Assembly (NCBI GenBank): GCA_036271795.1
Contig: DATAZY010000072.1
Coordinates: 1-32,848 of the forward strand
From: Galbitalea sp036271795
GTDB lineage: Bacteria; Actinomycetota; Actinomycetes; Actinomycetales; Microbacteriaceae
Direction: 5' to 3'
DNA: 32,848 nt
Position 1 is the first letter of the stretch. Each line of letters opens with the position of its first letter. Shown one piece after another: positions 1 through 7,408 of the stretch. The notes beneath the pieces were generated by a model that was not told the origin of the DNA, searched no databases, and worked only from the letters and a program-made list of their open reading frames with translations. Both the position numbers and the translations under genes were made by a program.

Positions 1-1
1 C

Positions 2-1057
2 GAACCACATTACGAGCGGATGCTGTACGACAATGCGCTGCTCCTGGACGCCTATTCGAGAAGCGCCATGCATCCAACAGGCGATGGGCGCGACATCGCG
101 GAAGGGATCGCGTCGTTTCTGCTCGGAGTGCTGCGACTTCCGAGCGGTGGGTTCGCATCCGCTCAGGACAGCGAAAGCCGGGTCGATGGAGTGCGGGTCG
201 AGGGAGGCTACTACCGCCTCAATGCGGCCGAGCGCGAATTCGAGCCGCGGCCGGCTCTCGACGACAAGGTTCTGACCGGTTGGAACGGACTAGCGATCTC
301 GGCCCTCGCTTCCGCAGGGTCGCGACGAGGGTCTCCGGAGTGGATCGAGGCGGCCGTCGCTGCAGCCGACCTCGTCTCGACGGGGGAACTGGTTCGGGCG
401 AGGATCGACTCGCGAGTGTCATCCGCGCGACCGACTCTCGAGGACTTCGGGATGTTGAGTGCCGGACTCGTCGATCTCGCCGCTGCAACGGGCGAAGTCC
501 GGTTCGCCGTCCGTGCCCGTGAACTCGTCACCGCGTGTATCCGCGACGGCGGGTTCGCGGTTCCCAGCGGCGGCGACCCCGTCCTTGTCGCCCACGGGCT
601 GAATCTCGAGAATGACCCGAGCGAGGGTGCTTATCCAAGTGGGCTCAGCGCAATCGCCGGAGCGGCTTTGGGTCTCGACGCTCTTGGTGCCAGCGGTGGC
701 CTTCTGGACGTCGTCAGGGCGGCGCTGGGGCCGGTCGCGGGCCTTGCCCTGGCCCGACCGATCGCCTTCGGTTCGGTGCTCGGAGTGCTGTCTGAGCTGA
801 GCACCCCGCGGCGCCAGCTTGTCGTTGTGAGCGACGATCGGGACGTCGATCTCGCCGATCGCGCGCGCACCTGGACGGCCGGCGTTTCCGTCGTCGTGAC
901 TCCGACCCAGTCGACCGAGTTCGCGGCTGCCGGTTTCGAGCTGTTCGAGGGCCGCGGGCTTGTCGAGAGTAAACCGACTGCCTACCTGTGCGAGAACTTC
1001 GTGTGCCAGCTTCCGGTCACCGAGGTGTCGGCACTCGAAGCCCTGCTGAGTGCCTAA
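2..1057 (+). CDS. YyaL/DUF255 thioredoxin-domain protein, C-terminal part (5' end outside window)
   Basis: This is the 3' part of a gene that enters from the left edge. The frame is open from base 2 and reads HYERMLYDNALL, a conserved block of the YyaL/DUF255 family (long proteins with an N-terminal thioredoxin-like domain and a C-terminal alpha/alpha barrel resembling N-acylglucosamine 2-epimerase). Further family blocks follow: SGGFASAQDSES, then LDDKVLTGWNGLAISALA, and a late CEN-FVCQLP cysteine pair near the C terminus. The Met at base 20 lies inside the conserved block and is not a true start. The thioredoxin domain is missing only because of the window edge. The cellular role of the family is not established. 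It ends 21 bases before the convergent sulfurtransferase gene. Confidence 0.85.
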   Translation, partial: EPHYERMLYDNALLLDAYSRSAMHPTGDGRDIAEGIASFLLGVLRLPSGGFASAQDSESRVDGVRVEGGYYRLNAAEREFEPRPALDDKVLTGWNGLAISALASAGSRRGSPEWIEAAVAAADLVSTGELVRARIDSRVSSARPTLEDFGMLSAGLVDLAAATGEVRFAVRARELVTACIRDGGFAVPSGGDPVLVAHGLNLENDPSEGAYPSGLSAIAGAALGLDALGASGGLLDVVRAALGPVAGLALARPIAFGSVLGVLSELSTPRRQLVVVSDDRDVDLADRARTWTAGVSVVVTPTQSTEFAAAGFELFEGRGLVESKPTAYLCENFVCQLPVTEVSALEALLSA

Positions 1058-1078
1058 GGTTGCTGTGCGCCTTGGGGC

Positions 1079-1954
1079 TCAGTTCGTCAGCGTCGCGACG
1101 GGAAGCCGGTCATCCGCGGTCCACTCGAGAAGTGAGCCGTCGTAGATTGCGACATTTTTCTGACCCAGGATCGTCAGAGCGAGAGCGTCGGCGGATGCCG
1201 CAATCCCCGCCGCGCAGTAGGCGACGATTCTTGGCTGATCGAGAGCCGGGCCGAACGCTTCGCGCAACTCAGACTCCGGGAGAAGCGCGTTCGACTCCCG
1301 GTCAACGAGACGGCCGGCGGGTGCGCTGATGCTGCCGGGAATATGGCCGCGTCGCGCTCGCGATCCCTCTTCACCGCTGAACTCTTTCGGCGACAACCCG
1401 CAGACGAGAGCCGCCGTCGCGGTGCCGGCGAGGACATCCTCGATGTCGGATTTGGTCGCCCACAACTCTGGGCGCTCGCCCGCGACGAACGTCGTCGGCG
1501 TGGCTTCGAGGTGGCCGATGTCTGTTTGCCGTCCCTCGGCGAGCCACTTCGTGTAGCCACCGTCGAGCACGGCAACGCGGTCGTATCCGGCCGCCCGGAA
1601 CAGCCACCAGAGCCTCGAGGCCCACTGGCCGACGGAGGAGTCATAGACAACAACAGTCGTTTCGTTGTCAATGCCGAGCGAACCGGCAGCTTCCGCAAAT
1701 GCGGCGGGCGACTGGTGGGTGAATGGAAGGGACGCTTCGCTGTCGGAGAATGCCTCGATCAGGTCGGCGAAGAACGCCGTCGGGATGTGGCCATTGACCA
1801 GGTACTGCTCGTGGCCGCTCAGGAAACCCGATTTGCCGGTAGGAGTGGCAAATGGGAGCACGGTGGCATCCAGCACAACAAGGCCGTCACTGCCGAGGTA
1901 GTCGGCAAGCCACTGGGTCGAAACGAGAGGCGAGGACAGTGCGGGACCAGTCAT
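1079..1954 (-). CDS. sseA: Thiosulfate/3-mercaptopyruvate sulfurtransferase, two rhodanese domains
   Basis: A protein of 291 residues, the usual length for a tandem-rhodanese sulfurtransferase, which moves sulfane sulfur from thiosulfate or 3-mercaptopyruvate to cyanide or other thiophilic acceptors in the cytoplasm. The first, inactive rhodanese domain shows VVYDSSVGQWASRLWWLFR and the typical VLDGGYTKW. The second domain carries the active-site loop YCAAGIAASADAL near residue 246, with Cys in the catalytic place and the CxxGxxA pattern kept. HIPGS before the second half is also typical. The ATG at 1954 gives MTGPALSSPLVSTQWLADYL, a normal family N terminus. It lies downstream of the CoA-binding gene on the same strand after about 70 bases, so it may be co-transcribed with the metY group, which would fit a sulfur-metabolism theme. 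Confidence 0.87.
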   Translation of the reverse strand: MTGPALSSPLVSTQWLADYLGSDGLVVLDATVLPFATPTGKSGFLSGHEQYLVNGHIPTAFFADLIEAFSDSEASLPFTHQSPAAFAEAAGSLGIDNETTVVVYDSSVGQWASRLWWLFRAAGYDRVAVLDGGYTKWLAEGRQTDIGHLEATPTTFVAGERPELWATKSDIEDVLAGTATAALVCGLSPKEFSGEEGSRARRGHIPGSISAPAGRLVDRESNALLPESELREAFGPALDQPRIVAYCAAGIAASADALALTILGQKNVAIYDGSLLEWTADDRLPVATLTN

Positions 1955-2025
1955 GCGCCAAGGTTACGAGCCGATGCGCCGAGTTGCCTGAGTCGACGAA
2001 ACCTGACGTAACGCGGGACTCGCGC

Positions 2026-2592
2026 CTAACGAATCGTCTTGCGGCTTGTGATCTGGCCGGTGTCGAAGCCGAGCAGGTGGAGTCCGCCGTGGAACCTGGC
2101 GTGTTCGATCTTGATGCAGCGATCCATTACGACGGTGAGACCCTTGCTTTCGCCGTAGATGGCGGCATCCTGGTTCCAGATGCCCAGTTGCACCCAGACT
2201 GTCTTGCCGCCGACCGCCAGCACCTCGTCGATGACCGAGGGAATGTCGCTTGCCTTGCGGAACACGTCGACGATGTCGGGGACCTCGGGCAGCGACGCAA
2301 GATCGGGGTAGGCCTTGTGGCCGAGGATCTCGTCGGCCATCGGGTTGACGAAATACACCCGGTAGTCGCTCGACTGCAGCAGGTAGGTGCCGACAAAGTA
2401 GCTCGCTCGTGCGGCGTTCGGCGATGCGCCGACGATGGCGATCGACTTCGAGTTGCGGAGGATTCTCAGGCGCTCTTTGGCGTTCGGACCGATCCACGTG
2501 CGCTGCGACGTGAGCAGCTTGCCGAGTGGCGAATCGGCAGGCACCTCGCAGGAAAGTCCGTTCGACAGCTGGACGGTCGAAGTGTCGGTCAT
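2026..2592 (-). CDS. CoA-binding domain protein (YccU-like)
   Basis: A cytoplasmic protein of 188 residues with one Rossmann-type CoA-binding domain: SIAIVGASPN near residue 50, then YFVGTYLLQSSDYRVYFVNP, LPEVPDIVDVFR, and VWVQLGIWNQDA. These are the landmarks of the YccU family, related to the nucleotide-binding part of succinyl-CoA synthetase alpha. The function of the stand-alone family is unknown. Its start codon overlaps the stop of the upstream metY gene in a TGATG arrangement (one base shared), which predicts translational coupling. MetY next to a YccU-like protein recurs in actinobacteria as far as I recall, which hints at a link to homocysteine or methionine synthesis, but the sequence does not show which. 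Confidence 0.85.
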   Translation of the reverse strand: MTDTSTVQLSNGLSCEVPADSPLGKLLTSQRTWIGPNAKERLRILRNSKSIAIVGASPNAARASYFVGTYLLQSSDYRVYFVNPMADEILGHKAYPDLASLPEVPDIVDVFRKASDIPSVIDEVLAVGGKTVWVQLGIWNQDAAIYGESKGLTVVMDRCIKIEHARFHGGLHLLGFDTGQITSRKTIR

Positions 2593-3884
2593 CAGTCCTC
2601 CTTGAGCGCTGCGGTCAATGCCTGGTCGAGGTCATAAACAATGTCCTCGGGGTCTTCTATTCCGACGCTGAGTCGCACCAGCCCCGGCAAAACTCCGGCT
2701 TCGATCAGTTGCTGCTCGTTGAGCTGGGCGTGCGTGGTGGACGCGGGATGAATCACCAGGGTCTTTGCGTCACCAATATTCGCGAGGTGGCTGGCCAGAT
2801 CAACGGACTCGATGAACCGCTGGCCGATCGGCCGACCACCCTTGACACCGAAGGAGAACACCGAGCCTGGCCCCTTCGGCAGGTACTTCTTAGCTCGTTC
2901 GTGGTGCGGATGCGCCGCAAGTCCGGCCCAGTTGACGAACTCGATTCTCGGGTCGGCATCCAACCACTCCGCAACGATTCGCGCGTTGTCGACGTGGGCC
3001 TGAATCCGGAAGGGGAGCGTTTCAACGCCCTGGGCGAGAAGCCAGGCGGAGTGGGGCGCGAGAGTTGGACCGATATCGCGGAGTTGCTCGGCGCGAAGCC
3101 GCGTGAGGAACGCGTACTCGCCGAAGATGCCGTGCCAGTTGAGTCCACCGTAGGTGGGTGTCGGTTCGTCGAACTTCGGGAAGTGCTCGTTCGCCCAGTG
3201 GAAGCGGCCGCCCTCGACGACGACTCCGCCGAGCGTCGTTCCGTGACCGCCCAGGAACTTGGTCGCCGAGTGGATGACGACATCGGCTCCCCACTCGAGC
3301 GGGCGATTCAGGTAGGGGGTCGCAATCGTCGAGTCGATGATGAGCGGGAGGTGGTGCGCGTGTGCAACATCCGCGAGTCCCTCGAGATCCGCGATCTCGC
3401 CGGAGGGGTTGGCAATCGTCTCGGCGAAAATCAGTTTCGTGTTGTCGTTAATCGCGGCCGCGTAGTCGGCGGGATCGGAGCTCTTGATGAACGTCGTCTC
3501 GACGCCGAATCGTCGCAGCGTGACATCCAGCTGGGTAATCGAACCTCCGTACAGGTTCGCGGATGCGACGATGTGATCGCCGGCTCCAGCAAGTGAGGCG
3601 GACGTCACAAATTGCGCGCTCAGTCCGCTCGCCGTCGCAACGGCACCGATTCCGCCTTCGAGGCTCGCGACTCGCTCCTCGAACGCGGCGACCGTCGGGT
3701 TGGCCAGCCGGGAGTAGATGTTCCCGTACTTCTGGAGCGCGAACCGGGCGGCGGCATCCGCCGTGTCGTCGAAGACGAATGCGCTGGTCTGGTAGATCGG
3801 AAGCGCCCGAGCACCCGTCACCTGGTCGGGGATGTTGCCCGCGTGAATTGCGCGTGTTCTAAAGCCGTACTCGCGATCTGCCAT
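2592..3884 (-). CDS. metY: O-acetylhomoserine/O-acetylserine sulfhydrylase, PLP enzyme
   Basis: A Cys/Met-metabolism PLP enzyme of about 430 residues that makes homocysteine from O-acetylhomoserine and sulfide (some members also use O-acetylserine). Visible marks: RAIHAGNIPDQVTGARALPIYQTSAFVF at the N terminus, the ASGLSAQF and ANLYGGS segments, LIIDSTIATPYLNRP, and the PLP-lysine region VVIHSATKFLGGHGTTLGGV. The C-terminal block IHPASTTHAQL and LVRLSVGIED is typical. I take the ATG at 3884 (MADREYGFRTRAIHAG) as the start, because the in-frame upstream codons add an unconserved stretch. It is the first gene of a leftward group with the coupled CoA-binding gene. The 72-base gap to the divergent membrane-protein gene is too short for a usual SAM riboswitch, and none was seen. 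Confidence 0.93.
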   Translation of the reverse strand: MADREYGFRTRAIHAGNIPDQVTGARALPIYQTSAFVFDDTADAAARFALQKYGNIYSRLANPTVAAFEERVASLEGGIGAVATASGLSAQFVTSASLAGAGDHIVASANLYGGSITQLDVTLRRFGVETTFIKSSDPADYAAAINDNTKLIFAETIANPSGEIADLEGLADVAHAHHLPLIIDSTIATPYLNRPLEWGADVVIHSATKFLGGHGTTLGGVVVEGGRFHWANEHFPKFDEPTPTYGGLNWHGIFGEYAFLTRLRAEQLRDIGPTLAPHSAWLLAQGVETLPFRIQAHVDNARIVAEWLDADPRIEFVNWAGLAAHPHHERAKKYLPKGPGSVFSFGVKGGRPIGQRFIESVDLASHLANIGDAKTLVIHPASTTHAQLNEQQLIEAGVLPGLVRLSVGIEDPEDIVYDLDQALTAALKED

Positions 3885-3946
3885 GCGACCCACGGTACCC
3901 GAGCGGGGTCCCACTACCATCTACGCTACGTAACAGAGTGCTATCT

Positions 3947-3951
3947 AGGAG
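3947..3951 (+). promoter_or_regulatory. Shine-Dalgarno AGGAG deciding the start at 3957
   Basis: AGGAG lies five bases before the ATG at 3957. The reading frame stays open for more than 300 bases further upstream, inside the antisense of metY, so this site is what fixes the start. Confidence 0.7.
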
Positions 3952-3956
3952 ACCCC

Positions 3957-4598
3957 ATGTCCGTACAGGGTAATTCGGCTCGGCCGGCTCGCATGATCAT
4001 GGCAGGCAGCGTATCGCCGTGGCCGCTGTACGCCGTGCTGCTGATCGTCGGCCTCTTGCTCATCAACCAGGCGTTTGCCTCAGGGCTGGGCGCGTCTGTG
4101 CTCGGCGTGAGGCTGCTGCCCAGCGCGATTTTTCTTGTCGGACTTACGTTGCTGTGGTACTTCGCTGTAGCTCCGCTGTGGGGGATAGTCAGGCAGCGTG
4201 CAGCTCGTCGTGCGGTTCCCGCCGCCGACCTGATTCGGATCGTTCGACTCGATCGATCCGCGCTGGAGTGGCTCGCCGAGGTTCGGCGACAGACACGTGC
4301 TCCTTCGGCCGTCACTAACGGGACGGTACTTCTTGCCACGTCGGCCGACCTTGAATTCTGGGTCGGTCCGAACTCCGAACTCGTGCCGGCGGCTGTTCTC
4401 GCTTGGAGCGACATTGTGAGCGTTACCGAAGCGGTCCGCCGCTCCCGGATCGAGGTGCACCTTTCCGACGGGCGCACAATCCTGGGCTGTCGCGTTCAGA
4501 TCGGCAAACTACTTCGACCCACGATTGCAACGGGACGTGCTCGGCGAGCTTTCGTCACCGAACTCGAGCGTATTCGGGTTGCCTCCGAGGATCGCTGA
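3957..4598 (+). CDS. Small membrane protein, two transmembrane helices, PH-like C-terminal domain possible
   Basis: A protein of 213 residues that I do not recognise as a named family. Two hydrophobic segments near residues 22-43 (WPLYAVLLIVGLLLINQAFA) and 53-80 (LLPSAIFLVGLTLLWYFAVA) are followed by an Arg-rich turn (RQRAARR) and a soluble C-terminal half of about 125 residues with alternating beta-type stretches (TVLLATSADLEFWVG, IEVHLSDGRTILGCRV). That pattern could be a PH-like fold, as in other small actinobacterial membrane proteins, but this is a guess. The ATG at 3957 has AGGAG at 3947-3951 with a 5-base spacer. It is divergent from metY and convergent with pmt, so it is probably monocistronic. 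Confidence 0.75.
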   Translation: MSVQGNSARPARMIMAGSVSPWPLYAVLLIVGLLLINQAFASGLGASVLGVRLLPSAIFLVGLTLLWYFAVAPLWGIVRQRAARRAVPAADLIRIVRLDRSALEWLAEVRRQTRAPSAVTNGTVLLATSADLEFWVGPNSELVPAAVLAWSDIVSVTEAVRRSRIEVHLSDGRTILGCRVQIGKLLRPTIATGRARRAFVTELERIRVASEDR

Positions 4599-4629
4599 AT
4601 CAGCAGAAACGGACTCGTCTCGGACGGGG

Positions 4630-6282
4630 TCACTCCCAGGTAGGTATCCAGTAGTGCAGCTGCATGTATTTGAAGTCGATTTGCTGGCCCGTCCAGAGCG
4701 GCCAGAAAAAGATGCTGATCGCGACCGCGGCGACCAGGAAGACCGCGATCCAGCGCATCCCGACGTCACGTCGGTACGCCGGATCGCCGCGTGTCCCGAT
4801 CAGCATTGACGCGACAAAACCGATCGCGAGCAACAGGAAGGGCTCGAAGTCGATCGTGTAGAACTGGAAAACCGTGCGGTCAGTGTAGAAGAGCGCCCAC
4901 GGCAGGTATCCGGCGCCGAGTCCGGTGAGGATCAGCCCAACTCGCCACTCGCGGTAGCGGATGAGGCGGTACAGCAGGTAAATCGCGGCCGCGACTCCGG
5001 CGTACCAGATCAGCGGGTTCGCGATACCGGTGATCGATGACCCGCAGAAACTCACCGTACAGCCGTGTTGCCCGAGATTGGCACTCGTGAAATACATGCT
5101 GGTTGGTCGAATCATCAGCAACCAGGTGAGCGGGTTCGCGGCATAGGGGTGCGGCGAGTGCTCGTTGATATTGAAGTTGTAGATATCAAATTGGTCGTGC
5201 CAGAAGCTCTGGAGCACGCGCGGCACCCAGGCGAACGTTCCCGTCCAGGCGTTCCCGGGATAGTTGGCGTATTGACGGTCATAGCCGCCCTTGGTTACAA
5301 ACCAGCCAGTCCAGCTGGCGAGGTATCCGGCGAGCGCAATCGGAACCATTAGCAGGAACGTTGTTGGTCCCTGTTTGAGAATGGTGCCCTGGATCCAGTA
5401 CGTCACTCCGGCGTCTCGCCGTGCGAAGACATCCACCGCAATCGTGTAGATCGCAAGCCCGGCGAGAAAGTAGACGCCGCTCCATTTGACGGCGGCATCC
5501 AGCCCGAACGCGAGGCCTGCGAGAATCAGCCACGGGCGCCACCAGAGGGCTGGCCCCCACTCCGTCGACTTTCCGTTTGCGTCGCGCCTCGCGATCCAGG
5601 CTGCCAACCGTTCCGCGGACCACTTTCGATCGAGAAGAATCGCGCCGAAGCCGAGTAGCGCGAAGAACATGACGAAGTTGTCGAGGAGTCCGACGCGGCT
5701 CATGACAATTGCATTTCCGTCGATCGCCATGGCGAAGCCGACGATCGTCGCAACCAGCGTCGACTTGAACAGGTATTTCGCAATCATCATGAGAAGGACG
5801 ACAGCGAGGATGCCGCAGATCGCGGTCATGATTCGCCAGCTGACCGGGTTTGTTACGCCCAACCAGTCGAAGCCGAGTGAAATAATCCATTTGCCAAGCG
5901 GCGGATGCACGACAAACGAACCCGTCGAATTGAAGGTGTTGACGTTGCCTGCCGCGAATCCCGGATCCGGATTTGCGGGCCAGCTTCCCTCGTAGCCGAG
6001 CTTCGAGAGGGTGTAGGCATCCTTCACATAGAAGGTCTCGTCAAAAACGAGCGCACGCGGGCTGCCGAGGTTCCAGAGACGGGTTCCGGCGGCGAGCAGA
6101 GTAACGGCCACTGGGCCGATTGCCCGAACGACGCGCTCCCGAGTTGGGGTCGTGGCGTAGGCATCCCAAAGCCGATCGGTCACGGTTCGGTGCTCGACGT
6201 CGATTTGCCGTCGAGGCTTTACCGGAGCGTGACCGGCCGAGGCGAGCAAGCCATCGAAGTCTGTGTCGAACGGCTGCTTCAT
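4630..6282 (-). CDS. pmt: Dolichyl/polyprenyl-phosphate-mannose protein mannosyltransferase (GT39)
   Basis: An integral membrane glycosyltransferase of 550 residues that transfers mannose from a polyprenyl-phosphate donor to Ser/Thr of exported proteins (protein O-mannosylation, coupled to Sec export in actinobacteria). The first extracytoplasmic loop has the catalytic acidic pair in ALVFDETFYVKDAYTLSKLGYEG, followed by VVHPPLGKWIISLG. Around ten further hydrophobic segments follow, with a PMT_4TMC-type C-terminal part (YAANPLTWLLMIRPTSMYF, WALFYTDRTVFQFYTIDFEPF). The N-terminal 60 residues are soluble. It is divergent from rsmI, the same arrangement as Rv1002c-Rv1003 in Mycobacterium tuberculosis, which supports both calls. 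The 67-base gap must hold both promoters. Confidence 0.94.
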   Translation of the reverse strand: MKQPFDTDFDGLLASAGHAPVKPRRQIDVEHRTVTDRLWDAYATTPTRERVVRAIGPVAVTLLAAGTRLWNLGSPRALVFDETFYVKDAYTLSKLGYEGSWPANPDPGFAAGNVNTFNSTGSFVVHPPLGKWIISLGFDWLGVTNPVSWRIMTAICGILAVVLLMMIAKYLFKSTLVATIVGFAMAIDGNAIVMSRVGLLDNFVMFFALLGFGAILLDRKWSAERLAAWIARRDANGKSTEWGPALWWRPWLILAGLAFGLDAAVKWSGVYFLAGLAIYTIAVDVFARRDAGVTYWIQGTILKQGPTTFLLMVPIALAGYLASWTGWFVTKGGYDRQYANYPGNAWTGTFAWVPRVLQSFWHDQFDIYNFNINEHSPHPYAANPLTWLLMIRPTSMYFTSANLGQHGCTVSFCGSSITGIANPLIWYAGVAAAIYLLYRLIRYREWRVGLILTGLGAGYLPWALFYTDRTVFQFYTIDFEPFLLLAIGFVASMLIGTRGDPAYRRDVGMRWIAVFLVAAVAISIFFWPLWTGQQIDFKYMQLHYWIPTWE

Positions 6283-6349
6283 CCCGTAATGCTAACCAAG
6301 CGATCCTGTAACCCAGGTCAGGCTCGGAACAACTCTGGGAGAATGAGCC

Positions 6350-7159
6350 GTGATCATCCTCGCCGCGACCCCGATCGGGAATCTCGGCGATGTCTCGCGG
6401 CGGCTCGTGGATGCGTTGGGTTCGGTTGGCATCATTGCCGCCGAGGACACTCGCACGACCATCCACCTGCTCGGCGTTCTCGGGATTTCCCATCGGCCGC
6501 GGCTAATTCCGCTGCACGAACACAATGAGGACGCGCGCGCCGGCGAGATCGTCGAGCTTGCGCGCGAGCAGGATGTGCTTGTTCTCAGCGACGCCGGGAT
6601 GCCAGCAATCAGCGATCCCGGTTTTCCGTTGGTTGCCGCGGCCGCTGCCGCCGGTGTTGCTGTTACCGTGCTTCCCGGCCCGAGTGCCGTGCTTACGGCG
6701 CTGGCCCTGAGTGGTCTTCCGACGGATCGTTTTACCTTCGAGGGATTCCTTCCGCGTAAAGGGCGAGTCGCCTACTTCGCAGCTCTCGTTCGTGAGTCTC
6801 GGACGATGGTCTTCTTCGAGTCGCCGAATCGACTCCCGGCTGCGCTCGTCGACCTTGTCGCTGCTTTCGGCGGCGACCGACGGGTTGCTGTTTGTCGGGA
6901 GCTGACCAAGCTTCACGAGGAAGTGAAGCGCGGACCGGCATCCGAAGTCGCAGCGTATTTTGCGGATGGCGCGCGAGGTGAGATTTGCCTGGTCGTCGCT
7001 GGCGCGCCGCCGGCTTCGGCGAGCCTTCCGGATGGCATCGCTCAGGTTCTCGCCCTTGTTGCTCAGGGTGTTCGGCTCAAGGAGGCGTCGGCGGAAGTTG
7101 CCGAGTCGACGGGGCTTGGTCGTCGAGATCTCTACGAGGGTGCGCTTGCCGCGCGCTAG
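6350..7159 (+). CDS. rsmI: 16S rRNA (cytidine(1402)-2'-O)-methyltransferase
   Basis: A protein of 269 residues of the SAM-dependent tetrapyrrole-methylase-fold family that 2'-O-methylates C1402 of 16S rRNA in the decoding centre. Visible: IILAATPIGNLGDVSRRLVDAL at the N terminus, IIAAEDTRTT, VLVLSDAGMPAISDPGFPLV, VTVLPGPSAVLTALALSGLP and FEGFLPRK, all standard RsmI blocks. The start is GTG at 6350, eight bases after GGGAGA; an ATG seven bases upstream is in another frame. The length is normal. Its 3' end is followed, and on the opposite strand overlapped, by the remnant HNH endonuclease. Confidence 0.95.
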   Translation: MIILAATPIGNLGDVSRRLVDALGSVGIIAAEDTRTTIHLLGVLGISHRPRLIPLHEHNEDARAGEIVELAREQDVLVLSDAGMPAISDPGFPLVAAAAAAGVAVTVLPGPSAVLTALALSGLPTDRFTFEGFLPRKGRVAYFAALVRESRTMVFFESPNRLPAALVDLVAAFGGDRRVAVCRELTKLHEEVKRGPASEVAAYFADGARGEICLVVAGAPPASASLPDGIAQVLALVAQGVRLKEASAEVAESTGLGRRDLYEGALAAR

Positions 7160-7379
7160 CTAGCTGACGTTCACGGGCGCGTTTCATCCCTGCCACCAAC
7201 GGGTTCTTGGACGGCATTTCGATGAGACGTTGGCCGGGGTCTCGTTCCATGGGTGGTTTGAGCCAGTAATCGCTTCCCCCATCGACTTGCCCAGAGTCGC
7301 GGATGATTTCCCAGTTTTGATTGTGGATGAGCATGTGGTGGTAGCGGCACAACAGGATGCCGCGGGAGGCCAAACGTAC
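7077..7379 (-). pseudogene. DUF222/HNH endonuclease, C-terminal remnant next to the integrase
   Basis: Reading leftward, the sequence encodes RGILLCRYHHMLIHNQNWEI, then YWLKPPMERDPGQRLIEM and PSKNPLV. This is the end of the HNH nuclease domain (Cys-x-x-His-His) and the usual tail of the DUF222/HNH (13E12-like) proteins that are abundant in actinobacteria. Everything upstream of the Cys-His motif is missing: an in-frame TAG at 7380-7382 closes the frame and the next bases belong to the recombinase leader. The final residues run antisense over the 3' end of rsmI. The break is most simply explained by insertion of the element carried to the right. The product cannot be an active nuclease. Confidence 0.75.
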
Positions 7380-7408
7380 CTACGTCTTAGAGACGGAAGG
7401 TGTGGTCG
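7365..7408. other. Probable left attachment junction of the integrated element
   Basis: HNH homology stops near 7370 and the recombinase ribosome site (GGAAGG, 7395-7400) begins within 25 bases, so the crossover of a serine integrase probably lies in this interval. The exact core cannot be fixed because the opposite junction is not visible in the window. Confidence 0.45.

Noticed and set aside
3885..3956. Possible SAM riboswitch upstream of metY
   Set aside because: The gap is only 72 bases, shared with a divergent gene, and shows no pairing pattern of a SAM aptamer.
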